Shown here one piece after another: positions 11,064 through 20,869 of a DNA stretch of 64,000 nucleotides. The stretch's first letter is position 1, and each line of letters begins with the position of its first letter. A program made the position numbers and the translations under genes. The stretch is taken from NCBI GenBank assembly GCA_963210315.1, contig OY723309.1:682001-746000 (forward strand). Direction: 5' to 3'. The stretch is from Rhynchopus euleeides (lineage: Eukaryota; Euglenozoa; Diplonemea; Diplonemida; Diplonemidae). The notes beneath the pieces were generated by a model. It made no database searches and was not told the DNA's origin. It saw nothing but the letters and a program-made list of their open reading frames with translations.

Positions 11064-12011
11064 CAGGGTATAAGATAGACTTTTTTTCTGGCGCCGTTTT
11101 CCGGTTTTTCTGGTTTTGAAATTTTTCGCGCGCGCCTTCGGCGCGCGCGACCCGCGCAAACCCTCTCAGAATCACACCCAACACGGCTGGACCAGGCTCT
11201 GCCGAACAGCAGTGGCGTGTTGCTCCACGCAGCTCCCCGAAGGGACGGAACTGAGCTTTCAATGCGTCCACGTACTGACGGAGCGCGGCTTCGCATCACC
11301 TCCCGCATCAGGACAAACCCCCCTGAGGGTGCTGCTCTGCTGGTACGCCTCACGAAGGGCAACTACCTTCATGGTCGAGCTTGTTGCATGACCACCCCCT
11401 TGAGGCAGTCAGTCAGACGATGCGCACAACGTGCGCTCATGCGAACACCAGCGGGTGTCTCCAACACTGCACAAATCGCGGTCCCGCCAGAACCCGAATC
11501 CGTCGATCCTCTCCAAAGCGGACATGCACTCCCGAAAACATCGGAGTTTGCATGTGTCATCCCCAGCAAGGCAAACGTGCTCGAGACAAGGTCGTAGCTT
11601 GCGTGGATGACAGGGTGGTCCTTGGCAGTGTGCACCGCAACGAGATTGAGTGCATGCGCTCGGCAAGCCGCCCAGAAGGAGTACGGTGCGGTCGGAATGA
11701 TCAAGCTACCGGAGTATCTCGAAACTTCAAACAGAGAAGACCTGCATGACGAGGACATCACCACCCACCGGGTCCCGCTGGGCTCCTTTTCTCCGCTTCT
11801 CTGCTTTCTTTTGACTGTTTGAGCTCCGTGCGGATCACGATGGGGTCACTTTCCATATTTTTTTGGCTAATGGTCCCACTGGTTGACTGTCACAAAGGTT
11901 CCCCAAAAACCGGCGAAAATCCGATCGGCCTTTTTTTTTTTTTTCCAGAAAACCGGAAACCGGGAAACCCTGGTTTTGAAAACCGGAAAACCAGACCTAT
12001 CTTATCCCCTG
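11064..12011. mobile_element. Decayed hAT element with transposase remnant
   Basis: The left end CAGGGTATAAGATAG and right end CTATCTTATCCCCTG are inverted repeats close to those of 9345-10115. They are flanked by CTTTCGC at 11057-11063 and 12012-12018; sharing the terminal G would make it the usual 8 bp (GCTTTCGC). The interior carries a broken hAT-like transposase on the minus strand. Length, TIR, TSD and remnant agree on the superfamily. Confidence 0.8.
11369..11764 (-). pseudogene. hAT transposase fragment, frameshifted
   Basis: One minus frame reads CRAHALNLVAVHTAKD, matching the hAT catalytic-domain C-x2-H-x-LNL segment. A second minus frame further downstream reads GDTRWCSHERTL, matching the TRW(N/C)S block that normally follows in the same protein; the intact transposase at 33203-34771 has GDTRYSSR there. 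The two blocks are in the expected order but different frames, so at least one frameshift separates them. Decayed sequence may continue to about 10900. No BED finger or dimerisation domain is visible. Confidence 0.5.
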
Positions 12012-12330
12012 CTTTCGCAAGCAGTGGCCGACGTGCGGTGTGAAAAGAGAAGAGTGCAAGACCAGCCTTTATAAAAAGCGGTCGGTGCAGGGAGGGGTGG
12101 GGGTGGTGGGGGTCAGAATGGAGAGAAATCAAGGGCCCCCCTCCCACGCGAGGGCCTGGTGCAGATAAAGGCATATTTGTCGCATCTTTTCTGTTCCGCT
12201 CGTATCTTTTTGCTGGGAATCCGCCGGAGATTGCTCAGTGGCGAAGATGCCGAATTATGCAAAGACGCCCTCAACCTGTGTGCATCTCAAGGGCGAAGGG
12301 GGTCAACAAACAGCTGGTCCTCTCTTCTCT

Positions 12331-12376
12331 TTATTACCGGTCCTGAAACCATTATTACCGGTTTCCTGCAGAAAGT
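12331..12376 (+). repeat. Left inverted repeat of recombinase element
   Basis: Starts TTATTACCGGTCCTGAAACC and repeats ATTACCGG once more within 20 bp, possible paired recombinase sites. Confidence 0.7.
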
Positions 12377-12689
12377 CCATAAGCCAAGAGGTAATAATAA
12401 ACCACTTTACGAGACTTAAAGGCGATATTATTGACCATTCGGTAATTAAAAAGTTTTTATCAAAACTAGGAAATAAAGCAGTCACAGGAATATAGCCTGG
12501 GTTTAGTGACTTCATCCATTATTTACACTCAGCTTTCTTATTACCGCAATATTGAGGGCAATAATGGAAATCTTTATTTCCTGGAAAAAGCGGCTGGGGG
12601 CAGGGGCGGTGTGGGGGCGAGGTCCTGGCCAGTTTGCTTGATCCACATTGCTCCTACTCGCTACAACACTTCACAGGGGCTAGAGGGCA

Positions 12690-13730
12690 TCACCTCGGCA
12701 GGTTGACGTTCAGATCCACAGTCACCCTGCTCTGGCTTGGCGCTCCCGTCGTCGTCCCCTGTGCAGGCTGGCTTGACATCATGTGCGCGACGTTCCGCTG
12801 GTGTGTCGTGGATGCATCAAGGTAGAGCTGCGGCGTCGATTCTCCGCGCCAGCCGAAATGCCTGCGGAGATCCATGGTGGACGCGCCGCCATTGGCCGCT
12901 GCCAGCGCGGCGGAGCGTCTCATGCTGTGCCCGGTGTATCCCTCCGGGTCCTTTTCCAGGCACAGCGCAATCTTCCGTGGCAGCCCGTAGAATTGGTTTC
13001 GCCCGATGGGCGAAGCGAGGAACGCGCTGCCGGCCTTGTTGATGCGTCTTGCGACAGGCCCCGTCACGAGGTCCGACAGAGAGAGGTGGGCCAGATGGGC
13101 CTTGAGGACGTCGTAGAACACAGCTTCTTCGTTCAGCATCTTGGGGACCACAAACGACCGTTCAATCGCGACGCTTCCCTGCTTTGCACCGTAGAACTTC
13201 ACGCTGATCTGCTCATCTTGGACGGTGATGTTTTCGATCGACAGGTTGCGGAGTTCAACGCAGCGCATCCCACCGAAGAAGGCCAGCACCACAAGCGCAC
13301 GATCCTGCTTGCTCGCCAGCGACCCGGTGCCCTTGTCCATGTAGTCCTGCAGTTCTTGAAAAGAGAAGGTTTTGGCTTGTTTGGTGGTGTAGCCCTTTGT
13401 TTGATTCTTCACGTACTGGTGGAGGCGTGGCATCTTTGTCTTGATCATGTTCCCGTGGACAATCTTGACCTTGAAGTTGATGATGGAGTAGTAGTTCCAG
13501 ATTGACGATGCGGCAGAACCCCCCTGCAGCTTGGCCTTGAGATAGCCCTTGATGTGCTTCTCGGAGTAGATTGTCTTCATGGAACGAACCCGGGGAGCCT
13601 CCTCAGCGACGTACGCCTCGAAGTCAGTCAGTCGATCGGTGTATGCCTTCCTGCTGCGGACTGGCATGAGGTCACCGTCACTTGATGTGCTGCTGCTGCT
13701 GTCGCTGTCATGATCGGCGGCGCGGGGCAT
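12690..13730 (-). CDS. Tyrosine recombinase (Crypton/DIRS-like)
   Basis: A 346-residue, single-exon site-specific recombinase. After an acidic/serine N-terminus (1-25) comes an alpha-helical core-binding region (about 25-115), then the catalytic domain. All catalytic positions are visible: Arg156 in FFGGMRCVEL, a probable beta-hairpin Lys (178 or 183), His268-x-x-Arg271 in GHSMRRSAA, Trp294 in the GW motif and nucleophile Tyr303 in PQLYLD. The complete set suggests an active enzyme that would cut and rejoin DNA through a 3'-phosphotyrosine. There is no reverse transcriptase nearby, arguing against DIRS or Ngaro, and no GCR1-like C-terminus as in fungal Cryptons. The ATG at 13730 begins a complete frame to a stop at 12690. 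It lies between the element's inverted repeats. Confidence 0.85.
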   Translation of the reverse strand: MPRAADHDSDSSSSTSSDGDLMPVRSRKAYTDRLTDFEAYVAEEAPRVRSMKTIYSEKHIKGYLKAKLQGGSAASSIWNYYSIINFKVKIVHGNMIKTKMPRLHQYVKNQTKGYTTKQAKTFSFQELQDYMDKGTGSLASKQDRALVVLAFFGGMRCVELRNLSIENITVQDEQISVKFYGAKQGSVAIERSFVVPKMLNEEAVFYDVLKAHLAHLSLSDLVTGPVARRINKAGSAFLASPIGRNQFYGLPRKIALCLEKDPEGYTGHSMRRSAALAAANGGASTMDLRRHFGWRGESTPQLYLDASTTHQRNVAHMMSSQPAQGTTTGAPSQSRVTVDLNVNLPR

Positions 13731-13784
13731 GATGTGTGTGATGTTGCGTGATCTGTGGAGGTTGTGGCTCTGGTACTACGGAGG

Positions 13785-13826
13785 CTTTCTGCAGGTAACC
13801 GATTATAATGGTTTCAGGACCGTTAA
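13785..13826 (-). repeat. Right inverted repeat of recombinase element
   Basis: Complement of 12331-12376 with a few substitutions, just upstream of the recombinase start. A further ACCGGTCCT lies at about 13841. Confidence 0.7.
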
Positions 13827-13857
13827 CAAACTACCATATAACCGGTCCTAATTGAGT

Positions 13858-14026
13858 ACTTTCTGGATTTCGGGAAATTACGTCCCCTCAGCAAGGTACT
13901 CGGGTGTTTTTGTTCCCCTCGGGAAGGCCCTCGGGCTTCGCCCTCGGGCCTTCCCTCGGGGAACAAAACACCCTCGGACCTTGCTTCGGGGACGTAATTA
14001 CCCTCAATCCATAAAGTACTTTATTA
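13858..14026. repeat. 170-bp hairpin with gtact ends
   Basis: The arms run from gtactttctggatttcggg to ccctcaatccataaagtac and meet near 13938 at cctcgggcttcgccctcggg. Local CCTCGGG repeats reinforce the stem. Confidence 0.8.
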
Positions 14027-14769
14027 TTACCGGTAATAAATAGCTAGTAATACTGAACACCGCCACAGCCTGCGAGGCGTGTGAAGTGTTCGCAAAGGAT
14101 CCACACGGTGAAGATTTTCCTGTGTTGGATCCGCCGAACCGTCAATACAAAACAGGTGGTGGGCGTGTCGTGTGTTCACGGATTGGCGCGGGAAGCGAGC
14201 GCCAATCGTTTGTCTCGCAGCTTTTGCTGTCCGGCAATTCAACATGGTATAGACTGGGAGGAGTCTGCAGAAGGGTCGGGAGAGACCCCGGTGCCAATGG
14301 TTGAGCGTTTGAAATCCTGTTTGCTTTGGGTGGTGGCGGCACCGTGCATCTGGTCCAGCAGCACCGCACCTTCCGCAAAGAAGATGAACACCCCCAATCC
14401 CACCCACACCCCTGCTTTTGCCGGATACATATTCAGAGGTGCACAGACAATACTGTACAATACCAGAAATGAAAAAGAAAACGTTGCCGCGTGGGTTACT
14501 GCGATGTGCGCAACCCAGGCTTAGGGAGTGGCAAATGCGCGAGTTGGCCACAATCATCTCGAGATTCTTGAGTGTGGCTTGTATCGCTCTTGCCCTCTAT
14601 GTTTTGTTTTTTTCCGCCGCATTCAATTCATCACAAAAAAAAAGGTGTACATAGTCATACCCGATGCCGAAATAGGTGTAGCTTGCTGGTTGCTTTTGAG
14701 GCGGAGACATGCGATTTCTTCTGTTTCTGTTTGTGCAAGACATGCCATGCTAACATGGCCCTGACATAT

Positions 14770-14870
14770 TGAACGATTGTTTTTGAACATTATTAGCCGT
14801 GCTCCTCGCAGCCCCTCCGGTGAGGGGGGGGCCGCTGTTCCATGTTCTTCTGCTAACGGAATTACCGGGG
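14770..14870 (+). repeat. Dispersed repeat R2, copy 4
   Basis: Contains attgaacgattg, gccgtgctcc, the CCCCTCCGGTGAGGGG hairpin and gctgttccatgttcttctg. Confidence 0.65.
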
Positions 14871-15551
14871 GGTGTCGGCAAAGCGGGGGCTCACAGAAGC
14901 CTGCTCAGTGAACCCGCAGTGCGCTCAACCCGAACTGGTGGGATAACAACCGGTCAGCACACCGAGGGGCAAAAGCCCACACGGCGCACGCCACTCACAA
15001 GGCTAGCACATCAAGGGTGTACAGTGCTGTAGAACTGCCATGCTGGCATGGCAGCATGGCGTGCGCCGAACGCATATGCTGAATCAATGGCTTGGAGAAC
15101 TCACGGACTCGTGATTAAGAGGGCAGTAAAGTACAGTCGTTTTTTTTGGTTTGAAATGACAGGGGGTGGGGGAGGAAGGGGCAGAAACAAGCACCCCCGC
15201 TACCGTGCGGGAGGCATAATCCAGGAAATCACAAAAGAGAACGCATCGCTTGTGTCATTTATCAAAAGCGCAGTTTTTTTTGGCGTTGGAACGCAAAAAA
15301 TGAAGAGGCTTATTGCCGGAAGAAGGCTTGCCATTTTCCCCCCGCCCGCTGCTGTTGCGGGCGGGAAAAAGCAACACCCGCAACGCATGGAGACACTGCA
15401 GGCATCCCGCCGCAGCTATGCCAATGAAGCATCAAACCCTGGCCCTCCCCACTGACAGTCGCTCTCACCCGAGCGAGAGCCTAGGAGGCTCAGCAGGAGT
15501 CAGAAACCCTCATAGGTGCAGCTCTCGGGGGGGGCCCCCTCCGACCTGCCT

Positions 15552-15651
15552 GGGGGCCCTCGCGACCAGTCACAGCTCGTCAGTCAGTGAGGGAAAGTGG
15601 GGCTGTTGCCCACTGTTCCTCACTCAGTCACATCTGGTAGCGAGGGCCCCC
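15552..15651. mobile_element. Short MITE M1, copy 2 (100 bp)
   Basis: Ends GGGGGCCCTCGCGACCAG and CTGGTAGCGAGGGCCCCC pair with one mismatch. The interior keeps gctcgtcagtcagtgaggg. This is the best-preserved copy. Confidence 0.75.
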
Positions 15652-16150
15652 TCAGACAGTGTTGCCTTACCATCGATAAATGCCCCACAGTGCTTCTGCA
15701 TCGGGGGTCATCCGAACAGTACACCACATGCCCCTTCAAGGCTTTGATGAGAAAATACAATCAGAAGCAGCCACCTGCAATCCCAAACTGACACCCCGTG
15801 CAGGGCGTATGTAGAACCGGTTTAGACACGCGTTCTTCCCCGACCTGGTTGCTGCCGATATTTTCCCCTCCCAAACCCCGCGATCTGGATGCAGAAGGCA
15901 GGGCAGAGAGGGGCAGATAATGCAGCAATAACGAATAAGGAAGGGCGCCCTAATAGCACCGGCACAAAAGCCACATTTACGCCTCGGGTTAGTCAGGGAT
16001 GGGGGGGAGGGGGGATGCAGGGCAAGGCGCGTCGAGCACAGAGTTGGAGAATAAACGGAATCCCGAATCATCCTTTTTGACACCGCCTCCCCTCCGTTGG
16101 AGGGGGGGGGGGGGGACGGCACCCCGTCACGCACTCTTTTTTTTTGAAAA

Positions 16151-16355
16151 TCGTACTCCTTTCGCTTTATTATAGACACCCTGTCCAGCAACTGTGGGAG
16201 AACAGTTCCGGACTACTTTTTGTTGAGCGCACTTGCTGTCTCAAGGCTGTGTTGAGGCCCTGTGAAGTGGCATGAGGTGCTAATCCAAAGCTTCAGTCGT
16301 ACGATTTCCTTCGTTACTTCGCGACTTCGCTACGCTTCGTCGCTCGTAACTAGTA
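16151..16355 (+). repeat. Dispersed repeat R1, copy 2
   Basis: Best-preserved copy, ending in cgcgacttcgctacgcttcg and cgctcgtaac. The next element begins 15 bp downstream. Confidence 0.8.
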
Positions 16356-16714
16356 ACAAAAAAAATTTACAGGGGGGGGTCAAATAAACGTACTTAGTTG
16401 AATAGTAGTACTTAGCCGAATAGTAGTACTTATTTTTTTGGGGCTCTGGGGCACGTTGGGCCGTTGAATAGTAGTACTTACTTTTCACCCTTTTTTTTTG
16501 GGGAAATTTTTCGTTTTTTTTTTGAGATTTTCTTTTTGGAGACACACAAATCTGCAAACTTTGGGGCAAGGAATGGGGACAACGGGGTCTATTGGTGCCA
16601 CTTAGGGGAACCAGGGTGCACGGGGTCCGTAGAGGGGGGAAGTGACCTACGCTCAAAGATATGTCGTGACGAAGGGAATCGGGGCATCCCCCCTCAGACA
16701 CATACGGACGGGAA

Positions 16715-16830
16715 ACCAGCGAACCCGCAAACTCCTGCGGTCCAGAGGCATCAGAACCACTGCTGAAGACCGCAAACCCGGAAACCCGCAAACTCCTGGG
16801 GTCCAGAGGCGTCAAAATCACTGCTGAAGA
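16715..16830 (+). repeat. Two tandem ~60-bp units
   Basis: Units sharing acccgcaaactcctg, ggtccagaggc and cactgctgaag lie upstream of the zinc-knuckle frame. Confidence 0.75.
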
Positions 16831-17022
16831 GCGGCGCGCATTAAACGACTCCTCATCTACGGCGTCCGCAGTCCCTACCACCAACGAGAAGATGTGGACG
16901 GATGGCCCCAGACACACCTCACCATAGATGTAGCCTTCGAGGACCAGCTGAGCCCACCCCCCACCCCCCGCAGCCCCCTTCCCTGACGTTGTTTGACATT
17001 CTCTCCTGTTGTGCAGCACTGA

Positions 17023-17679
17023 TCAACACACGCCCGCAAACCCGCAATCCAACTGCCCAGATTTCACCATCCACCAACAGAGCCAATAGCTTCGGCTGGT
17101 GTCCGACATAATGATGACGTCCGATGCTTTCATGTGCCTCCTGCTGATGGAATGCCTCCTGTTCAAGATATTCGAGGATGGGCCACCGCCATGCGCTCCC
17201 CGGCCTTCCTTCAACCAACTGGCCCGGGCCAGGGCACGCTGGTAGCCGAGCGCTTGCGGGATATGGGGTACGTGCTGAAGGTGTCGGGTGAGGAGGACGG
17301 GTTCGTGAAGAGCTCCCTTTGTCCGGACCTCACCTTCGCACCAAGCACAGAAACATCCCCTGAGGCTGGTGGTGCGGACCTTGAACCTGGGTTGGACGGG
17401 AAGGCAAAAGAGAGCACAGAGAAGCAGTCCACCCAAAAGAAAGTTGTGTCTCAGCCAACCCAACAGTCAAGCATCTTGGCATGGGCGAAGCCGGTTCGTG
17501 TGAACTCTCTCACACAGACACAGCCTTCCCAGTCCTCCCAGTCCTCCGAAAAGAAGCGCGCAGCGTCCCCGACCACCCAGACTCCCAACAAACACCGCAG
17601 GCTCTGCAAAGGGTGTAGGAAGCCTGGGCACAACATGCAGACTTGCCCCAGCAAGCCCAAGAACTTGAAGAAGAAGTAA
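17023..17679 (+). CDS. Zinc-knuckle protein of the element, 5' end unclear
   Basis: An open frame of 218 codons ending at 17679; the first ATG in frame is at 17152, giving 175 residues. The N-terminal part looks globular (WATAMRSP, VAERLRDMGYVLKV). A Ser/Gln/Thr-rich linker follows, then a basic patch and a CX2CX4HX4C zinc knuckle (CKGCRKPGHNMQTC) before a lysine-rich end. Such knuckles bind single-stranded nucleic acid and occur in Gag proteins and in accessory proteins of DNA transposons. A pyrimidine-rich stretch ending in tgcag lies at about 16990-17016, so an upstream exon is possible, although an in-frame TGA at 17020 follows it. The position inside a TIR element implies an element-encoded function. 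Confidence 0.6.
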   Translation, partial: STHARKPAIQLPRFHHPPTEPIASAGVRHNDDVRCFHVPPADGMPPVQDIRGWATAMRSPAFLQPTGPGQGTLVAERLRDMGYVLKVSGEEDGFVKSSLCPDLTFAPSTETSPEAGGADLEPGLDGKAKESTEKQSTQKKVVSQPTQQSSILAWAKPVRVNSLTQTQPSQSSQSSEKKRAASPTTQTPNKHRRLCKGCRKPGHNMQTCPSKPKNLKKK

Positions 17680-18812
17680 GTTGGGGCGTGCTGGTTGTGG
17701 CTTGTCTTTTTCACATCTTTTTTTTAAGCATCAACGCACCAACCAACCACCGACAGTGAAGCTGACAGCTCTGATGAACTGTGTATGCTTTCACTAACTC
17801 AACAAGAATGTCAACCAGGGGGGGGGGGGGGGGGGCAATACAAATCAAAACGGTACGAAACCAAATGAGGGGCGAGTGGTAGGACGAGAACAGAGCGGAT
17901 ACTCGACCGGAAGGCAGAAGAAGTGAGAGACGAACGACAGCAGTGACCAGCGCGCCCCTGGTGGACCAAACAGCCCCGCAGAGCCCCTGCAAACAGCGTT
18001 TTTAGGAAAAGTTGAATAGACGTACTTAGTACGTCTATTCGCTCGCAAACTATTTATTAATTTTCTGGCGAGGTCGATTTAGGCCCGCGCGTTCGCCGAA
18101 TAGTAGTACTAAGTACGTTTATTTGACCCCCCCCTGTAATGCAAATCCGGGTGGAGATCGAAAGAAAACTGGAGTTTTTGGAGGGTGATATTTTTTTAAA
18201 AAATTGGTGGTGTCGACAACCGCAAGCAAGCTTGATCTGTCCCAATGACACCCATTACCCTCCGCAAGCAGCAGATACTTTTGGAGAGAGAGAGAGAGAG
18301 AGAGAGAGATAAAATGGAGTAAGCAAGACAGATAGCCAAAAGGAAACGCTGTTTGTGCGTCAAACCCGGACAAAAGGATAACCTCCTCGCGCGCAACAGT
18401 ATCTTACCGGCCGGACAGAACATCATGTCACATAGCAATGGGCTGCTCTCTGCTTAGGGGCGACACACATGGACCAGAAAAGGAGACTTCTGACCACACG
18501 GTTCCCTGTCGCAACTCTCCCCCATCCTGAGACACCAAAGCATTGCCATAGAGTCCATCTCGGGTGTAAGATATGCTGTGCCTCGCGAATGCCCCCCCCC
18601 CCCACCACCCCACACCACCCTCTCTCTCTGCCGGACCCATGGCGTGCCCCAACAAGGGCCTGGGGGGAGAGAGAGGGACAGGGGAAGGGTGGCGGCGTCG
18701 GTTTGCACGGAGGGGCGGGGCCCTCCGTAATTAGGTTCTTTGCTGCAGTTCTAGCGGTTTGGGGGGGCGTCTGGGTCTGGGTCGGGGGGGAGAGGGGGGG
18801 GGGGCGGGGCAG

Positions 18813-18885
18813 TGAAATAGAAGTAGAAGGAATCACAAGAATGATCTCCCTTCACTCGCTATGCAGGTTGTGTCTGAAATCCCCG
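18813..18885 (+). repeat. Uninterrupted copy of the 80-1300 repeat
   Basis: Reads through gatctcccttcactcgctatg with no insertion at the position occupied by the 125-1248 element. Confidence 0.7.
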
Positions 18886-20198
18886 CTCACCACCACCACC
18901 ACCACCACCAGGAGCAACACACGGGAACGATTTAAATGAATTCATTGAATTCATCCCCCTCCCTCCCGCCGGGGAGGCGGGAGAGAGGCGAGATTTGTGT
19001 GTTGGTTTTCGAGACACCTTGGGTTGGGGAGGGGGGGGGGCGCGTTGGACAAGCGTTTTTTTAAAAGGGGGTGGGGTGGGGAGGGGGGAGGGGGGAGGGG
19101 AGGGGTAGCCCTTTTTACGCGAACCATCCCTTCCCCCCCCCCCACCCAGAAAACAAAAGCAAACCATGGTTTGTCGAATGCCGAAGAGACGCGGTCACAG
19201 AAAAAAAAGGGGGTGGGGTGGGGTGGTGAGGGCGGCGTTGCTGTGATTTGAAGACTATAGTAATACGAAAAGGCAAATCGGTCGCATAGAGATTTTTTTT
19301 TGTTATCTTTTTTTATAACCCAGGAACAAGAATAGGCGGTGATATTGAGAGAGAGAGGGGAGAGGGGAGAGGTAACGATGCTGCGAATATTCAGTTTCAC
19401 GGAGATATTCACATTTTAAGTCGGCAGAGATGGGGGTGGGGGGGTGGACGAGTTGGTGGGCTGGGAGGGGAGAGAGGGATGATCACGCATTTTTTTTGGT
19501 GTCGACAATCACATACCACCGTGAGAGCTAGGCTACTGCACAGGTACGATTTGTCCCATTGACGCTTTTCTTGTGTGCCCATTATGGATGCTGGGTCTTC
19601 AGAGGGGGGTGGGGTGTGGGGTGGGGTGAGTGGGAGGGGAGGGGAATGGAAGAGATACTTCTTTTGGAGAAATAGGGGGGGTTTGATCGTCGAGAGGGAA
19701 TGGAAAAGTAAATCTCCCAGCACCTTCTCGCAATGTTAGTCCTTTTTGTCTTTTGGAGAAATGGGGGGGGGGGGGGGGCGGGGGTGGGGAGGGGGATGAA
19801 ATCATGTTTTTGCAAAACAAAAAAAACAAGATATGGCGTTGTTTGTGCGCCAAACCCGGGGTGGACAAATGTGAACCTCGTCGTGGTTTGGTGTGAATGG
19901 TGCGCACAGTCATAGCAACAAGGCGAGGTAGATTTTGTGTCTTGTCACCCAATGCACTGCCAACTATCTTTTTTTTTCACTGTGACAAACTTCACCCCAA
20001 AATATGGGTCGTGCGGTGAGGCGGTGGAGAGATGGGGGACCTGTGTGAGGTGTGCGTGCCCCTATTCCTCTGAGGCTATGCAAGATCTGATGCAACCGCA
20101 GCTTTGTGCCTCTTTCTCTCTCTCTCTCTCTCTCATCCCCCGTTCACCCCACCAATGTTCTTTTTAATGTTTTGCACAGTTCGGCGGGGATGGGGGGG

Positions 20199-20275
20199 TA
20201 GTGAAATCGAATTTGAAGGGATGATCACCCTTCACTCGTTACGCAGGTTGTGTCTCCCGAAATCCAGTGTTTTTT
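20199..20275 (+). repeat. Uninterrupted copy of the 80-1300 repeat
   Basis: Closest empty-site match: gatcacccttcactcgtta with a single CTTCA, followed by gcaggttgtgtct and aaatccagtgttttttc as at 1262-1290. Confidence 0.8.
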
Positions 20276-20869
20276 CGGGGATGGGGGGGGAGGCAGGGAT
20301 GGTACGAACTGCTCCACCATCCCCACCCTCCCCACCACCCCCATCCGGGTGTCTTGAGCCAGGCCAGGTGCGACACCCAAAGTAGAGACCAGAACTTGTG
20401 TGGGGGGGGTGGTGGTTGCAGAATAAGGCAACAAATAATATTTTCGTGCCGTATTTTTTGAGAGCATATTCCTTCGTTCATTTTTTCCTCCTCCACCCTG
20501 TTTCGCTGTCTAGGTGATTCTTTCTCCCGAAACCATTGAAACGAATACTTTTTTGGGCCGTGTCGCGTACAGCCCAAGAGAGAGAGACCCCGGTTTGATA
20601 GCTGTGCCGTCGCATCCACGCCACGGCAACACCCACCTACCCCACACACACCTCACGTCCTCACGAAGTGACGGACGTGAGGTGAGGTGCTTCTGGCGAG
20701 GTATCGCGTTAAACAGACACCGCCTTAAAACTAGTTTCAACACAGACACGCACCCCCCCACCCCCCCAACCCCCTTTTCCCAAAATCTGATTACAGTGTG
20801 AATAGATCCCACCGGCGAGAATTACAGCCCCTCACACCCTCCCTCCCCCCCCCCCCCAAACTTCTCCCC

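Larger units (their letters stand above)
12331..14039. mobile_element. Tyrosine-recombinase element with inverted repeats
   Basis: A single recombinase gene lies between inverted repeats of about 42 bp (12331-12376 and 13785-13826). Both carry CGGTCCTGAAACCATTAT and CTGCAGAAAG blocks at roughly 80% identity. Outside the right repeat is a long hairpin (13858-14026), then CCGGTAATAA at 14030-14039, the complement of TTATTACCGG at 12331-12340. The outer ends may therefore be these 10-bp termini. No TSD was found. Crypton elements classically lack such repeats, so classification is open. Confidence 0.6.
14040..16150. other. No gene seen
   Basis: Contains R2 copy 4, MITE M1 copy 2 and short hairpins such as attggcgc...gcgccaat near 14184-14207. 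No frame has convincing protein character. Confidence 0.6.
16370..18136. mobile_element. 1.77-kb element, G-run TIR, TA duplication
   Basis: The ends CAGGGGGGGGTCAAATAAAC and their exact complement (to 18136) share about 25 bp and are flanked by TA (16368-16369, 18137-18138). Several ACTACTATTC / GAATAGTAGT subterminal repeats lie within 100 bp of each end (16401, 16422, 16465, 18100). The interior encodes a zinc-knuckle frame. TA duplication fits IS630/Tc1/mariner-type or related transposition, but no DDE/D domain is visible, so a source enzyme may act in trans. Confidence 0.8.
18137..20869. other. No gene seen; microsatellites and old repeats
   Basis: Holds a GA run at 18285-18310, a CAC run near 18890, G-rich stretches at 19020-19110 and 19600-19800, a hairpin cacctcacgtcc...ggacgtgaggtg near 20649-20685, and two repeat copies listed below. 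The segment tcgtcgagagggaatgg at about 19690 recurs at 58652, with diverged relatives at 23117, 46028 and 52556. Confidence 0.6.

Noticed and set aside
16330..17019. Minus-strand open frame of 229 codons
   Set aside because: Its C-terminus reads through the TIR and subterminal repeats (YYYSAKYYYS), and it opposes the zinc-knuckle gene region.
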